Notes: generated by a model not told the origin, from the letters alone. A stretch of DNA of 64,000 nucleotides from Gremmenia infestans (GCA_032629725.1 JAFEVB010000002.1:2790001-2854000); one strand, 5' to 3'. Positions 9,767 to 21,573 are shown, counted from the first letter of the stretch. Program-made: numbers and translations.

Positions 9767-10756
9767 CTAGCGAACACACATTGTCGCATCCTCGCCGAAA
9801 TGGTGTGAGACCGATCCCTCTTCCTTGATCATACTTCCAAACCATATGCGGCCACCTTCTACAGTGCGAGCTCCAACTTTGACCACTGTACAGCCACGGA
9901 CCTTTGCAGCAGACCAGAGGACTTTGTCTTCCATCTCCTGCATCAACCTAGAGGACCTCCATGAATCTTGAGGAGATAATACAAGTGCGCTGTCGCGATC
10001 CTTCATTTCCTGCGATCTGAAATCTCGACCTCCAATCCTAGGCAAAGCTGAGAATTCCGAGAGGAAGAAAGCTGCAAGAGACTCCATAAGGGGCCCTTTC
10101 AGCACTAGCGTACCAAATATACCCAGTCCCTGCATCTTCTTCTTCAAAACATTTTCGCCAGAACCCGTCGTGACGCCGTCCAGCAAAACATTGTCTCGGA
10201 GAAGCAACCTTGGTTTCTTCTGTATCTGTGCTATTGACCAAACCTCATTGCGGCCACTCCATCTCCAGAGATCCCAATCCTCTCCTCTTGCCGTGCGTCC
10301 TGCAGAAACCCAGTCGAGTAGACAGAGTGAACCGGTTTCAGCAACAAAGAAGCTTTGGGATTGCTTATAGACACTTTCTCCAAAGGGCTGTACAGGATCA
10401 GGAAGCAGACATAATGCAGCTCCGGGTTCAATAGTCACGTGTAGCTTTTGACGAGTAATGACTTCGGGGGAGGGAGATTTGAAGATCTTGGTATGTCCTT
10501 GTGTGACTATACTCAATCTTGAGTCTGTTTTGATGTTGATTCTGAGGTGGACCTGGTCGCCTCCAACAAGACCGCCGCCATATGTTAGGAGGAAGACAAG
10601 AACACTCTTCTGGTTCGCTGCTGGTGATGGCGAGATGAGTTTCAACGGATATTGAAAGGAGATGGTCGATAAAGCCGAGACTTTGTGCGGCAGTAAGTCG
10701 ACAACAAGCTGTCCCTCACCCGGGGAGGACGAGGATAGAGGGAAAGGGGAGACCAT
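9767..10756 (-). CDS. ureD: Urease accessory protein UreD
   Basis: UreD works with UreF and UreG as a cytosolic chaperone that loads nickel into apo-urease. The frame is uninterrupted; I place the start at Met 10754-10756 because the 55 codons upstream (to 10921) look non-coding and the family begins close to this point. This gives 329 residues. Family signatures are clear: LVFLLTYGGGLVGGDQVHL, TQGHTKIFKSP, and PGAALCLLPDPVQPFGES followed by the FFVAETGSLCLLDWVSAGR region. No urease structural gene is in the window, as usual in fungi where these genes are scattered. It diverges from the cohesin SA gene across a 377-bp shared promoter region. A 12-bp perfect palindrome TACAGTACTGTA (10768-10779) lies just before the start codon. 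Confidence 0.93.
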   Translation of the reverse strand: MVSPFPLSSSSPGEGQLVVDLLPHKVSALSTISFQYPLKLISPSPAANQKSVLVFLLTYGGGLVGGDQVHLRINIKTDSRLSIVTQGHTKIFKSPSPEVITRQKLHVTIEPGAALCLLPDPVQPFGESVYKQSQSFFVAETGSLCLLDWVSAGRTARGEDWDLWRWSGRNEVWSIAQIQKKPRLLLRDNVLLDGVTTGSGENVLKKKMQGLGIFGTLVLKGPLMESLAAFFLSEFSALPRIGGRDFRSQEMKDRDSALVLSPQDSWRSSRLMQEMEDKVLWSAAKVRGCTVVKVGARTVEGGRIWFGSMIKEEGSVSHHFGEDATMCVR

Positions 10757-11133
10757 GGCAGAACAGGTACAGTACTGTAGAAGGGCGAATACTTTTAGTG
10801 CATGACTGTCCTTCCTCGAAGATCTTTCTGGGAAGTGGAAGTATAATAGAACACAAAAATTAAATGGCGAGGGGCTTTGAAGTGAGTTTGAACTTCGTTG
10901 AATAAGAGCGTCTCGTCCCATCTTTCAGCTATCGAGGTACGGAGGCATAGAACCGCCAAGGAGCTAATGGTGGAGCTCAACGCTAATCCTAACACAGCTA
11001 ACACCCGCCTCAATCGCGACTCCCTCCCACTTCGCGAAACAACACCACCGATCTCAACACGCGCCGCCTATCCCGAATACTCCTCGTCAACACCACGACA
11101 TCAACTTTGACTTGTCGCAAATCAGATGCATCA
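10757..11133. promoter_or_regulatory. Divergent promoter region of ureD and cohesin SA, with CGCG sites
   Basis: This is 377 bp between divergent start codons. On the SA side there are three CGCG-core sites: TCGCGA at 11014-11019, TTCGCGAAA at 11031-11039 and ACGCGC at 11059-11064, 70-120 bp before the SA start. CGCGAAA and ACGCG are the cores bound by SBF/MBF-type G1/S factors in fungi. On the ureD side the only notable site is the palindrome TACAGTACTGTA. Confidence 0.45.
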
Positions 11134-14100
11134 ATGACTACTCGACGAACGCCACTCATGGACATTTCCAACAACGACGTGACGAGCTCTCCCGCCCCAA
11201 CGGGCGGCCGGCGCAAATCAGGACGCGCCGTTAAAGTTCCCGAGAAATTTGTGCCAGATGCACCGTCTTCCCAGGCTGCTCCGACAAGCGCGAAGAGAAA
11301 GAGGGGAGGAGAGGACGTCGAGAATGACGCGTCGGATAGCGAAGATGAAGCAGAGGCCAGCGATGCCACCCTGGAGAGCGCCGACGAGGAGGAATTGAGA
11401 GAGACGCGGAAAAAGGCCAAGACGACCAAGAAACCCGCCGCAAAGAAGCCAAAAGTCAATGGCACCGCACTGCACGAGAACGCCCCTGCTATTAAATTGC
11501 CAAATCGTCCAAAGAAAATCAAGAAAGTAGTGATCAATGATGATAGTGCAGAAGGACTTTATGGTGAGCGAGACTTTAACTTCAGTTCGCGAGTGGCACT
11601 GACATGTGGAACTAGCTGAGGTGTTCACGAGTGGTGATAGTTTAGAGGATGTCGCATCAATATGGTTAGGCAGATTCAAAGAGGAGAACGTAACAGCAAT
11701 GGCTGAGCTGGTCAATTTCATCCTGAAATGTGCTGGTTGTACTATAGAGATCACGGCTGATGACATCAACGATGAAGACAATGTTGAGAACAGACTAGGT
11801 GACATACAGGAGGAATATCAAGCGGTTAGTTGAGTTCGGCGGATTTTTAGGGGTATATTCTAACCGACTTCAGCAAAATATCACCGATTACCCCCTTGTC
11901 GCAAAGGCCAGGACCAATCATGCATTTCGGACATCCCTCATATCTTTCTTCGAATGTCTAATCAAGGCAATCCATGAGTCTGGCCTTATGTACGGAGAAA
12001 CTGCCATCATAGAAGCGATGCATCTATGGCTTGCCACCATGTCCTCATCCACTTCACGTCCATTTCGACATACCGCCACACTCATTGCACTCACCGTGAC
12101 AACTTCTTTGTGCACCGTTGCCAAAAATGAGATAGAAACTGCTGCGAAGGCCCTGCGGCAGCTCGATGGGGAGAAAAAGAAAAAGTCTGTTAATAAGGCA
12201 AGACTTGCGGACTTTCAAAATAAAGTCACCACCAATGAGCAGCACAAAGAAACGGTTGAAGTTCTCATCAAAGACTTCTTCGATACCGTTTACGTTCATA
12301 GATACCGAGATGTTGATCCGAAAATCAGAGTAGAGTGCGTCGAGGCTCTTGGCAATTGGATTTTGGAGCTACCAGGCATGTTCTTGGATGGGGAGTACTT
12401 GCGTTACATGGGCTGGATGCTATCAGACACGCATGTGGCCATGCGACAGGAAGTCCTCAAACAACTGACGAAAATCATGAAGAAGAACGGAAACGAGGGA
12501 AACTTGGGCGGAATGCATCATTTTATTGAGCGGTTCAGGCCACGTATGGTTGAAATGGCGGCCCGTGACGCTGAACCTGTAGTTCGAGCATCGGCTGTGG
12601 AATTAATTGATATGATTCGAGAAGTGGGCATGCTGGAACCTGATGACATCGATGTCATCGGTAGGCTCATTTTCGACACAGAGCCAATGGTCCGCAAGGC
12701 CCTCGTTGGATTCTTTGCGGCGAACATCAAAGATCTATACGAATCCAAAGTGGAAGATTTGGGTGGCGAAGAGTCTCTTGAGGACGTTTTGACTGTCGAA
12801 GACGAAGATAATTACGATACGCCTCGCCCCGGGTGGATTAAGTTGAAGTGCTTGGCAGAGATTTTGCTGAGCTACGACTTGGAAGACCAAAACGAAATGC
12901 CGAGCCAAATTGATGCTGCCGATTATCTGGATGTTTCAGGCAACGAATCGAGATTTACTTTGGCTGCACTAGCACTTTACGAAAAAGTTGTGGAGCTCAA
13001 AGAATGGGAGATGCTTGCTGGTTATCTCTTATTTGACCACTCGTCGAGAAGTCGAGGTACCGATACCGATACCGAGGTTGCGTTGAAGGAATCATTCAAA
13101 CCAAGCGAACAAGAGGAACTCGTTCTGTTGGAGATCCTCAACGCTGTTGTCAAGCTTAGTCTCAGCCAGTCCGAAGACTTCCAAAAGGCCAAGAAGAGGG
13201 GTGGTAGGATAGAAACCTCGGAGATAAGAGAAATCATGGCTCGGCATCTGGCAAGCCTCATTCCAAGGCTACTGAAGAAATTTGGCGCGGATCCCAAAAC
13301 AGCGACGGTTGTGTTGCGCTTGGAGCATGTGCTGAACTTGGGAGTCTTTCAGGAACTTCGACAAGACTCCACAGCCTACGCCAAACTTTTGGACGAAATC
13401 AGCACGCAATTTAGTAGTCACGCCGATAAAGGTGTTCTCAGTGAAGCAGGAGCCGCACTACTGCATGCTCGGGAATTCGAAGAATTGGAGGAGGTGACAG
13501 AAACAAAAGTGCAGGGCTTATGGGAGAACACGATCAATGCTCTACGAAAAATCAGCAAGGCAGGAGAGATGGCCGTTCGGGGTGGTCTGAAGAACAAGGT
13601 CCTCACAGACTTATCACACACTCTTGCAAGACTTGAGCAGCTCGCTAGTATCTCGAATTGTGTGGAACCACTGGAAACCAGTTCGGGCAAGGACGGTCGT
13701 CTTCCTATCAACATCCTTCTTGATATTGTCGCCAGAGGAGTGTACGAGGATTTAAATGACGAGAGTGTCGATACCTTGGAGGATGATATTGCCATCTCTG
13801 CTATGCGTTCAGCTATGTTCTACTTCATGTGGAAGGTACGGGACTTGATAGCGACTATAAAATCTGGCGAAGACATTCCGGATATCGAAATCGACCATCT
13901 CAGAGAGTGGCAGGATTTGTTAACGGCGAATCTAACCGCGTCCTTTTCTTCTCGGTCGTCACTTGACCCGGTGCGTTTACTAGGTGCCGGAACACTTCTC
14001 GATATGCATGTGCTATTCTCCACTCTGATCCCCAAGACAAACGCCAAGGGCAAGAGCGCGCAAGTCCAGAACCCCGAAACAATTGCCTACCTGCAGACTC

Positions 14101-14741
14101 TTGTGAAAGAGGTGGCGCCGGAAGTGCAGAAAGAGCTGACGGTGATATTCGATGCGCTTGAAAAGCAGTATGCCAAGAGGAGTAAGAAGAAGCTTGCGGA
14201 TCCATCTGAGGACGAAGAGCCTGAGGATTTAGACTCCGAATCCGAGGATGAAGATGTCGAAGCTGTAACGGACAGTGAACGCCAAAGCGATATGTTGAAG
14301 GCAGAAAAGCAACTTTGTGAGCTCACTGGTAAACTTGTTCTTGCTATCCTTGCGAAGGTCATTGATGCTTCCGGTCCTCTGAAGGGCAAACTCATGTCAC
14401 GTATGCTTCGGAATCAACAGCGATTAGGGTCCAATTTCAGGCAAGTCTTGACCTATCTCGATGATCCGAAGCCGAAGGGCAAAAAAAGTCATAAGAGCAA
14501 GGCCCAGCAAGCAGCAGACGCGGCGAAGAAAACTGCTAAAGAGAAGAGTGCAATTGTCGTGGAGGAAGACGAAAGCGATGATGATCCTTTCGCAGATGAT
14601 GAACCCGAAGAGGGCACAGCGGAAGACCTGAGAAGGAGAGAGCTAGTAGAGGACGATGAGCCACATAGTCCTGAAGAAAACGGAGAACCTGCTGCTATTG
14701 TCGAAGAGGATGAAGACGAAGATGATGTGATGGGAGATTAG
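11134..14741 (+). CDS. Cohesin complex subunit SA/STAG (Irr1/Psc3 type)
   Basis: HEAT-repeat subunit of the cohesin ring that binds the kleisin Rad21/Scc1 and is needed for sister-chromatid cohesion in the nucleus. Exons read as 11134-11563, 11616-11824 and 11874-14741 (introns 52 and 49 nt), giving 1168 residues. The N-terminus is basic and acidic low complexity with PAAKKPK-type stretches. The STAG domain follows, and the stromalin-conservative domain is clear (VHRYRDVDPKIRVECVEALG, then YLRYMGWMLSDTHVAMRQEVL). The C-terminus is acidic (DEDEDDVMGD end). The start chosen is the first ATG in frame after the last upstream stop-containing segment; it opens MTTRRTPLMD. The length is close to fungal homologues and no key segment is missing. 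The promoter carries CGCG-core sites consistent with G1/S expression. Confidence 0.92.
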
Positions 14742-15621
14742 AGATTTGGAAAGGGATGGGAATGATGCGGAGTATGGGTTTGGTTGCCTTTCTGTAGGAA
14801 TATGTCTCGAGCTAATGGATTATGGCTCTATTTATTGCACATGCGGGTTCTGGATTTACATTTACATAATTGCTCTTGCGTTGTCTGTAGGTAGATGATT
14901 CATGCTTGGCAAATGGTTTTATTTGCTGCTTGCTGGCGTGTTACCTTTTCTACATTTACATTACGAAATAAAGATCATGATGATGATATGTAGCTTGGTT
15001 TCAACCTGTAACTCTCTGTTCAATAGGCCATCTTCATTGTCGCCTGCCTCCTTTTCCGCTGTGAAGTTTTGATAAATATTATGGAGCTTCCCGTTTGCCG
15101 CTTAAGTACACTTGATCCTGAAGAGCGAAATGCGCTTTATTGTTCTTGCTTGTGAGCCCCGTTCTCTATAGATGCCAATTTTGATGTCACACATGCCTCG
15201 GAGGTTATTCTTGTTCTTGCGCGGGTTTCCTGCATGGTGATACTGCCTGCGGGTTTGGCCATCATGCTCTTGATTTGAGTATATCGCCAACCGGAAGAGG
15301 CGGGCTGCCTTTTTGGAGAGCCAGAGACACACCTATCCTCTCAATGCTGCATCCAGGTCTTTTCTGTTACGCATTAGTGATGCAGAGACCAAATTCGCGG
15401 TTTGGTTCAGTCAATCGCCTCAAAGCGGTGCTAAAGGGCAATATGGTAGGCAGCAAAGTCCTCCTCGCTCGTTTGAGAACGCGGGTTCCATCCACAACAA
15501 CAAACAATATCACCAGCGTTCGCGGACTGCGATCACAGCATTGCGAGGTTGCACGCCAGAGACAGGTCTTCGTAGTCTTGCTATCTTATACCCAGCCAAT
15601 TCTTCTCTTCTCACCGCGACT
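14742..15621. other. Intergenic
   Basis: This is 880 bp between two plus-strand genes. The frame of the following gene is open upstream to about 15313 but has no earlier family-supported start. I see no RNA gene or repeat. Confidence 0.45.
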
Positions 15622-16756
15622 ATGTCTACCGAAGCAGATCGAGGCTCACTGACCAGTTCCCTACCCTGCTCGTTGTCGCCTGATACCATTACCAGCACTT
15701 CACCAATAGGATCTTCAAGCTTCGAATGCCCTCGACAAATAACCCCGATCAAGAGCGCCCACTCAGAACAGGTGATTCAGAACTTTATCGCTGGAGCTGT
15801 TGAGGATATTGACCTGTCTGTCTCTACCTCTGCTGCAAACAAGAGCAGTGAATTGCTACAGAGCGAAGCCAATGGTGATAGTGATGGTGCTTATAGTCAT
15901 AGCACGCAGGTAATTCGACCTTTAGCCTTTCCACTTCTGTGACAGATAAATAACTAAGTGTGTCGTGCAGGTTTCTCGCTTCAACAAGCAGACTCGAGCT
16001 CGACCGAGCCACAACAGTAGACACAGCGGCAGCACCGGCCGACCAACCGCTCGCAAAAACGTTCATCCAAAGCAATACCTCTTGGAGCATGTTTTCAACA
16101 GCTCCCCCGGCTTCGGAAGTTCCCCGCACCCCGCTCGCCCAAACACCCACCGCTCGCAGGAGGCGCTCCACACAGCTTGTGGACATGGAAGCTATCAACA
16201 AAGCACCAGCCCAAGAGCCTCTTACCCATCTGACCCGCAGCTGAAAATTGAGATGAGAGCCCTGGTAATCACCATTTTCGTTGGCCCGCGCCCAGTTCGC
16301 TTCGACGTGTTCCAGCAGCAACTCGCTATGCATTGCCCGTTCCTCTACGCCACGTACACGAGCGGCAATCCCAGCGAGCCCATTATACTGCCCGGCGCCA
16401 ACCCCGTCACGTTCCAGAAGGTGGTAACTTGGGTACGGCAGCAGAGAATCCTCGACCTGTCTCACTATGCGCGGTCAAGCGATCCGTTTGGCATGCTGAT
16501 CAATCTGTATGGCATGGCGCACGACTACCAGATGGGGCCGCTTAAGAACGAGTGTCTGGTGGCGATGGATGGGATGCGCGAGATATCGGGACGGGTACCT
16601 AATGTTGGGAATCTGGGACGGATTGCACGGATTTTGAGATGTGGTATTCACAGGGGCGACCATGATGTGCTTAGGAGGAAGATGTGGGCGTGGTATGTTA
16701 TGTATTATCCTGAGGGAGTACCTGGCGTGAGGGCTGCGATGAGAGACCTTACATAA
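15622..16756 (+). CDS. BTB/POZ-like domain protein
   Basis: Probable adaptor-type protein with a BTB/POZ-like fold in its C-terminal half; the partner (for example a cullin-3 ligase) is unknown. Exons read as 15622-15909 and 15971-16756 (61-nt intron, donor GTAATT, acceptor GTGCAG), giving 357 residues. The N-terminal 180 residues are Ser/Pro/Arg-rich and look disordered. The BTB-like core starts near VITIFVGPRPVRFDVFQQQL and continues through MHCPFLYATY, ILPGANPVTFQKVVTWV and YGMAHDYQMGPLKNECL. This layout is the common leotiomycete and eurotiomycete BTB arrangement. The ATG at 15622 was chosen over the open frame extending upstream because the upstream part is composition-poor. It is unrelated to the second BTB-like gene at 51.9 kb beyond the fold. 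Confidence 0.75.
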
Positions 16757-17926
16757 GTTGGTGCGGTTTGATAGTACAGTAGGAAGAGGCCTTGGGTGTA
16801 TTTGGCTTGGTGTCAGGTCATATCAGTCTTCAGAAATCATCCCAATATTCAATAAGAGACTGCAAATATTGAGAAGTCTGTCTTATAAAACAAGGTCGTC
16901 CTGGGGATTCTTTTTCGAAATGGAACTGCAGGACTAAAACGTTGGGCAAACCTCCTAGTGCTCACATACAAGAAGCACATTCTTACCCCTCTCCCCTATC
17001 CAGTAAGCGATCACGTGATGTATGCCTTATGATTCACTCCAAATCCAAGCTCCCCGCTCCCCCTTCCTCTTTCTAGAATGAGAAGGTACTGTTGGTATAA
17101 CAGGTGGGTGATCACTTCTACTGCATTCTGGTTGCTGTAGACTTGACTGGTATTCGGTAGACTGGTGATGCTTAGCATTCATAGTGGTGTTGTGTATGCG
17201 AAGAGGTGATGCCTCTTCGCTGACTAAGCTACGCGAGATCACATGACTAGAAAGGTCGGGATGCTAGACTATTATCCCAACAGGTACCTTGGGATTAAAG
17301 ATATACGATACTAGCCTACGAAAAACATACCTATCTTGTGAAACGTGGAGCTCGACCTTGATGTTGACGGATGACGTGAATGTGACAGGGGTACGTCATA
17401 GTTCAGGAACACAAACGATACGATGAGAACTCAAAGGAGACGATATCATATCAAGTTTTGGTTATTATAATGTCTCGAGACAAAAAAATATCAAGAATAC
17501 AGAATTGATGATGAAATTGCCCAAAAGAGAATTAAAATATAGAGGAAGTTGGTAATAGAGACAGAATCACTCTAAAATACCAAGCACTTCTAATGCATGG
17601 AAGCTTTAACCTCATTAATACCCCAGATACTTGTAATAAACCATATATCAATATTTAAAGCAAACAAACCTTATTCCTAGACCAGGTATTCAAGTCCGAT
17701 CGACACCAACCAGCTGCCAAGTTCTCGAGTAGCGGGATGACCACACACGTCAGTTCGGATCTGTTTAGGGAATGTGAATAAATGGCATCCTACCTCCTTC
17801 CTTCCCTCATCCTATTTCCCCATAACCATTAAACACCCCAAACATAACACCTACATACCATACCATACCACCTTTTAACATACAACCTACGAATTCGAGA
17901 TACTGAACAATTGAAACATCCCAAAC
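16757..17926. other. Intergenic
   Basis: This is 1.17 kb between two plus-strand genes. The last 120 bp before the next start are C/T-rich and contain a CATACCATACCA repeat, as is common in fungal 5' leaders. I see no supported gene. Confidence 0.45.
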
Positions 17927-19076
17927 ATGGAGACTGTCAATAACCTCACGTCGGCTGCCAGCCGTCTTATCTGGGGAGAGCAAACCAAGACGAGCGAGAA
18001 TGAGACGCAGGGAAAGGAGCCTCTTTCTGGGGAGGTGGGCAATACAGCAAAGGGCGAACCTTATGATAAGGGGAATGCTGGTAAGGCTTTCTATCCACCA
18101 CCTGCGTTATGGTCCAGAAGCTCATGATTCTGGTGTTACAGATACCCCAACAACTGAACCTACTTCTACTTCGACGACTGCCTCTTACTCTGCCCCAACA
18201 ACCGAACCTACCTCTACCTCTACCTTATCAGCCAATACTACATCTACCTCAACTGACCTGGAATCCTCGTCTCGCTTGGGAGCAACTGAAACCAGTAGAT
18301 CCCCAACAACCGAACCTACTTCTACCTCAACCGGCCTAGAATCAACTAGCCTACAATCCGAGTCTCGCTCAGGAGCAACCGAAACCGGTAGAACTCCTGC
18401 CACAGGACCCATCCGCCCTGAGCATGACACCGACAAGACCGGCGTCACATCAGTACACAGCCCAGCCTCCGCAATCTCCACAGACAAGCCCACATCTTCC
18501 AACGACGCCTCTGCCTCCATCGGTGCGGTACCTGAGTCTGGCTCTGTGGTCAAGCAAAAGCAACAAGGCGCCGACCGTCCTCTTGATGAGCCAGATTCTG
18601 AAGAATCCGATAGGATCAAGGCGTCAAAAAAGGAGGCTGAAGGAGTGGCAAATGATGAGAGGAATGACCTAGGCCCTATACCATCGAGGGAGAAAGCCAA
18701 GGTTGGTGGTGGAAGTGCTGGAGGAGAGGGTGACGGACCGCAGAAGGAGAGTCACGGGACGGGCACGGGGGAGCAGTATGTTATGACTAGTGGGATGAAG
18801 GCTGATGGTGGTGATTTTGATGCTTCGAAGCCAGGAGCTGGACGAGAGGCTGATCGTATGTTCCTTTTCCCGTTTTCCTACCTTGATGGATGAATACTGA
18901 CGTGATATATAGGTATCCTTGAGCAGAAGGGAGTAAAACATGACCCTCCAGCCAATGCTACCCCCAAGCCGGCTGCCGAGAGGCCATCAACTCCTGATTC
19001 CAAGTCTTCGAAGCCAAGTCAAAAGGAGAAGATCAAGGAGAAGATCAAGGACAAGTTGCACATCCATAAGGACTAG
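17927..19076 (+). CDS. Hydrophilic low-complexity protein of unknown function
   Basis: Not recognised as a characterised family. Exons read as 17927-18080, 18118-18855 and 18913-19076 (introns 37 and 57 nt), giving 351 residues. The N-terminus (METVNNLTSAASRLIWGE, then EPYDKGNAEAHDSG across the junction) and the C-terminus (KEKIKEKIKDKLHIHKD) resemble hydrophilic, stress- or conidiation-type fungal proteins with conserved ends and a variable middle. The middle is a Ser/Thr/Pro-rich block with TTEPTSTST repeats and several LESxS repeats. There is no signal peptide and no membrane segment. The first intron is only 37 nt; it is supported by phase and by the sense of the joined sequence. Disordered character is seen directly; any role is unknown. 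Confidence 0.65.
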
Positions 19077-19899
19077 ACAGATTCTCGATGGTAAATGAAC
19101 TTAGGAAAGTGATTTCATTTTTGCCGCAAACAAACAATGCTCGGGGATGACTTGTCAGCAGAGTCGCAAGTTGCATGAACGACTTTATGAACCATTAGGG
19201 AGCGGTCTGGGAAACGGAGTAGGACATTACTTTTATTGAAATTATTCGTTTTGAAGCCTTTGGCTTTAGTATGTGCAATGCGAGACTCATGAAATGATGA
19301 AGCTTTCTCTTTTAGTGTGATGCGATGCCTCGAATAAGGCCGTATAGAACACGAGAAGGGAAGCTTTATAGGGAAACCCGAAGAATACCCGAACGCGGGA
19401 GCGTGGGCGTCAGCGTCTTGTGGTGCTACACCCAGCTTGCCGTTTTGAGCGACAACTTCTCACCTTCTTTGCCTCCATTCCTAAATTTGCAACTCAGTGG
19501 TCCCAGTCAAGTCAAGTCAAGTCAAGTCAAGTCAAGTCAAGTCAAGTCAAGTCAAGTCAAGATGACGGAAATTGATGTTTTTTCTTTCTTGTCACAATCA
19601 TAAACAATGGAGATCATCACGATGCTACCCACAATTATATCCCTACCCTAACCTACCCTACCTAGCCTAGTAGTCGCCTTGCCGGACTCATCAGCACGGA
19701 CAAAATTAATCCTGGACTGCCAATACTGGATGCAGTACCTTCGTAATGGTATCCGCCAGAGATCGACATCTTGTTGGCAGTGCCAAGGGCAACCTGGTCT
19801 AAAAAGCTTGTGCTTACCTTCTCCTCGTATTTTTACTCATTAGATGCTGCTTTCTTCTCCATCTTCTTCACGCTCGTTTGAGGGGTGGATGTTGTCCCC
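19077..19899. other. Intergenic with pentanucleotide microsatellite
   Basis: This is 823 bp. It holds an (AGTCA)n microsatellite (listed separately) and, at about 19635-19670, a degenerate CCCTACCCTAACCTACC stretch followed by CTACCTAGCCTAG. An open frame across the microsatellite (19325-19603) looks accidental. Confidence 0.5.
19505..19561. repeat. (AGTCA)n microsatellite, about 11.4 copies
   Basis: Perfect tandem AGTCA units run from 19505 to 19561 with no interruption. The repeat lies in non-coding DNA about 340 bp before the Ecm33-like gene. Confidence 0.97.
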
Positions 19900-21573
19900 A
19901 TGTCTTCCGGGGCATCTTTCGGTCTCGCAAAATGGGTGCAATACGCGGCCTTTGCTGCCACGATGATTGTGGGCATTGCATATGGATCTGAGGCTCAAGA
20001 TGGTATACTTTCTTTCATATCCGTTCTTTGAACCGTTGCTAATATTTGTGAACAGTCTGTACCCAGGATACCTACACTATCACAACCCAATCCGACGCCG
20101 ACGCCCTCGGTAGCTGCAATAACATAACGGGCCTCATCACCGTCCAGAGCGATACCCTCACTTCCCTCACGCTGAACGGCATCCAGAGACTGGATGGCAG
20201 CCTCACCATTTCGTCCTGCGCGGCTTTGACTGAGATATCGGCGCCCCAGCTGCAATGGATAAACGACAACTTCACCCTCTCCTCCCTTCCCCAGCTCACC
20301 AACCTCTCCTTACCTGCCCTCGAAACAGTCCAGATGGCCATTTCCTGGACAGATATTCCTTTGCTCACCAGCCCAAATCTCAAGACCAAAGGCGTGGACG
20401 CGTATGGAAACCCTGGGACGAATATCTATGGCGATCTTACAATTTTTGATACTGGAATCGAGACATTGGATTTCTTCAATTTCGGCTCGTTTTCCAGGGT
20501 TGGAGATGTTGGTGTTACGGGGAATAAGGATATGAAAATAGTCAACATGTCGAGTTTGGTGACAAGTTCTTTGCTTGAATTCGCGGATAATGGAGAGAGT
20601 TTCCAGGTTTTGCTTCCGAAATTGACGACAGCTGAAGGTCTGAGCTTGCAGGATGTCATGCAATTTGATATTTCGAGCTTGACGACTCTTTCTGCTACGT
20701 TGCGGCTGGAGGATAATACATTCCATGCATTTGAGATGGACCAGCTGAATGCCATTGGTGGGGATGTGATTGTGAGGGGAAACCAGATGATGAACAAATT
20801 CAGTCTGCCGGCGTTGACGGAAATTGGGGGCGGGATCTATAGTGGCGACTTTGTGATTGCGAATAATAGTGCCCTGACGGCTTTGGATGGGCTGGGGAAG
20901 CTTGCGGCTGTGGATGGGTCTACGAACCTTTCGGGAAATCTATATAAGTTAGTTCCTCTTGTCTCTGGCTGTGCAGTTGGAACTAATGTAAGACAGTGTT
21001 TCGCTGCCAGCTATGGACGACATGTCAGACGGATTCCACCTATTGACTACAGTCCCTGACTTCAATTGCTCAAGTTTTGATCGCATCTTTTATAGCTCCG
21101 ATATCTCAAAATATCCCGATCGGTATTCCTGCGGGACGTCGGGGACCAGCACCGATACCGCCATACATTATTACCCTCCTTCTTCCGGGCCTGCTATACC
21201 GAAGGCTACAAAGGTAGTCATCATTATCGTTTGTATTGTTGCAGCACTATTAGCCACCGGGATTGGTTTAAGATGGTGGGCCAAAAGACGCCACAGAGGT
21301 CGCGTGCCAGAGGAGCCTCCGATCAGCCTGAGGGAACTAGGCGTCGGTGAAGAAGAAGGGGAAGGCGTTGACGGCTTGCCGCCATATAGACGGATGGGTA
21401 AACCAGGGGAAGTCCCGCCAGGTTACAAGGCGCGGGAGAGTACACAGACTAGGACACAGATTCCACCTCCGCCGCCTGCGAGACTGAGGGGGATTCGGGG
21501 GACGGTTGCGGGTTGGCGGAGCACTTTTATACGGTTGCCTAGTAGACATGAGGGAACTGCTGATGGTGTATAA
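19900..21573 (+). CDS. Ecm33/receptor L-domain-like surface membrane protein
   Basis: Cell-surface protein related to the Ecm33/Sps2 family, whose extracellular repeats resemble receptor L-domains and which act in cell-wall organisation. Exons read as 19900-20002, 20056-20947 and 20997-21573 (introns 53 and 49 nt), giving 523 residues. The N-terminal hydrophobic stretch (WVQYAAFAATMIVGIAYG) is a signal peptide or anchor. The ectodomain (about 35-355) repeats the LTxLxLxxLxxLxGSLxI pattern with several Asn-glycosylation sites. Instead of a GPI signal there is a classical transmembrane helix (VVIIIVCIVAALLATGIGL) followed by a basic stop-transfer and a cytoplasmic tail of about 100 residues. 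The tail has LPPY and PPGY motifs that could recruit Rsp5-type or arrestin adaptors. A transmembrane rather than GPI form is the main oddity. Confidence 0.8.

Noticed and set aside
15313..15621. N-terminal extension of the first BTB protein
   Set aside because: The frame is open, but the sequence is low in coding character and the Met at 15622 starts a sensible protein; left as leader.
18185..18700. 171-codon minus-strand frame
   Set aside because: Antisense of the Ser/Thr-rich block of the hydrophilic gene; no start context or domain.
19635..19670. Telomere-like CCCTACCCTAACC stretch
   Set aside because: Only one true CCCTAA unit; the rest is CTACC-type sequence common in fungal spacers. 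Not an interstitial telomere.
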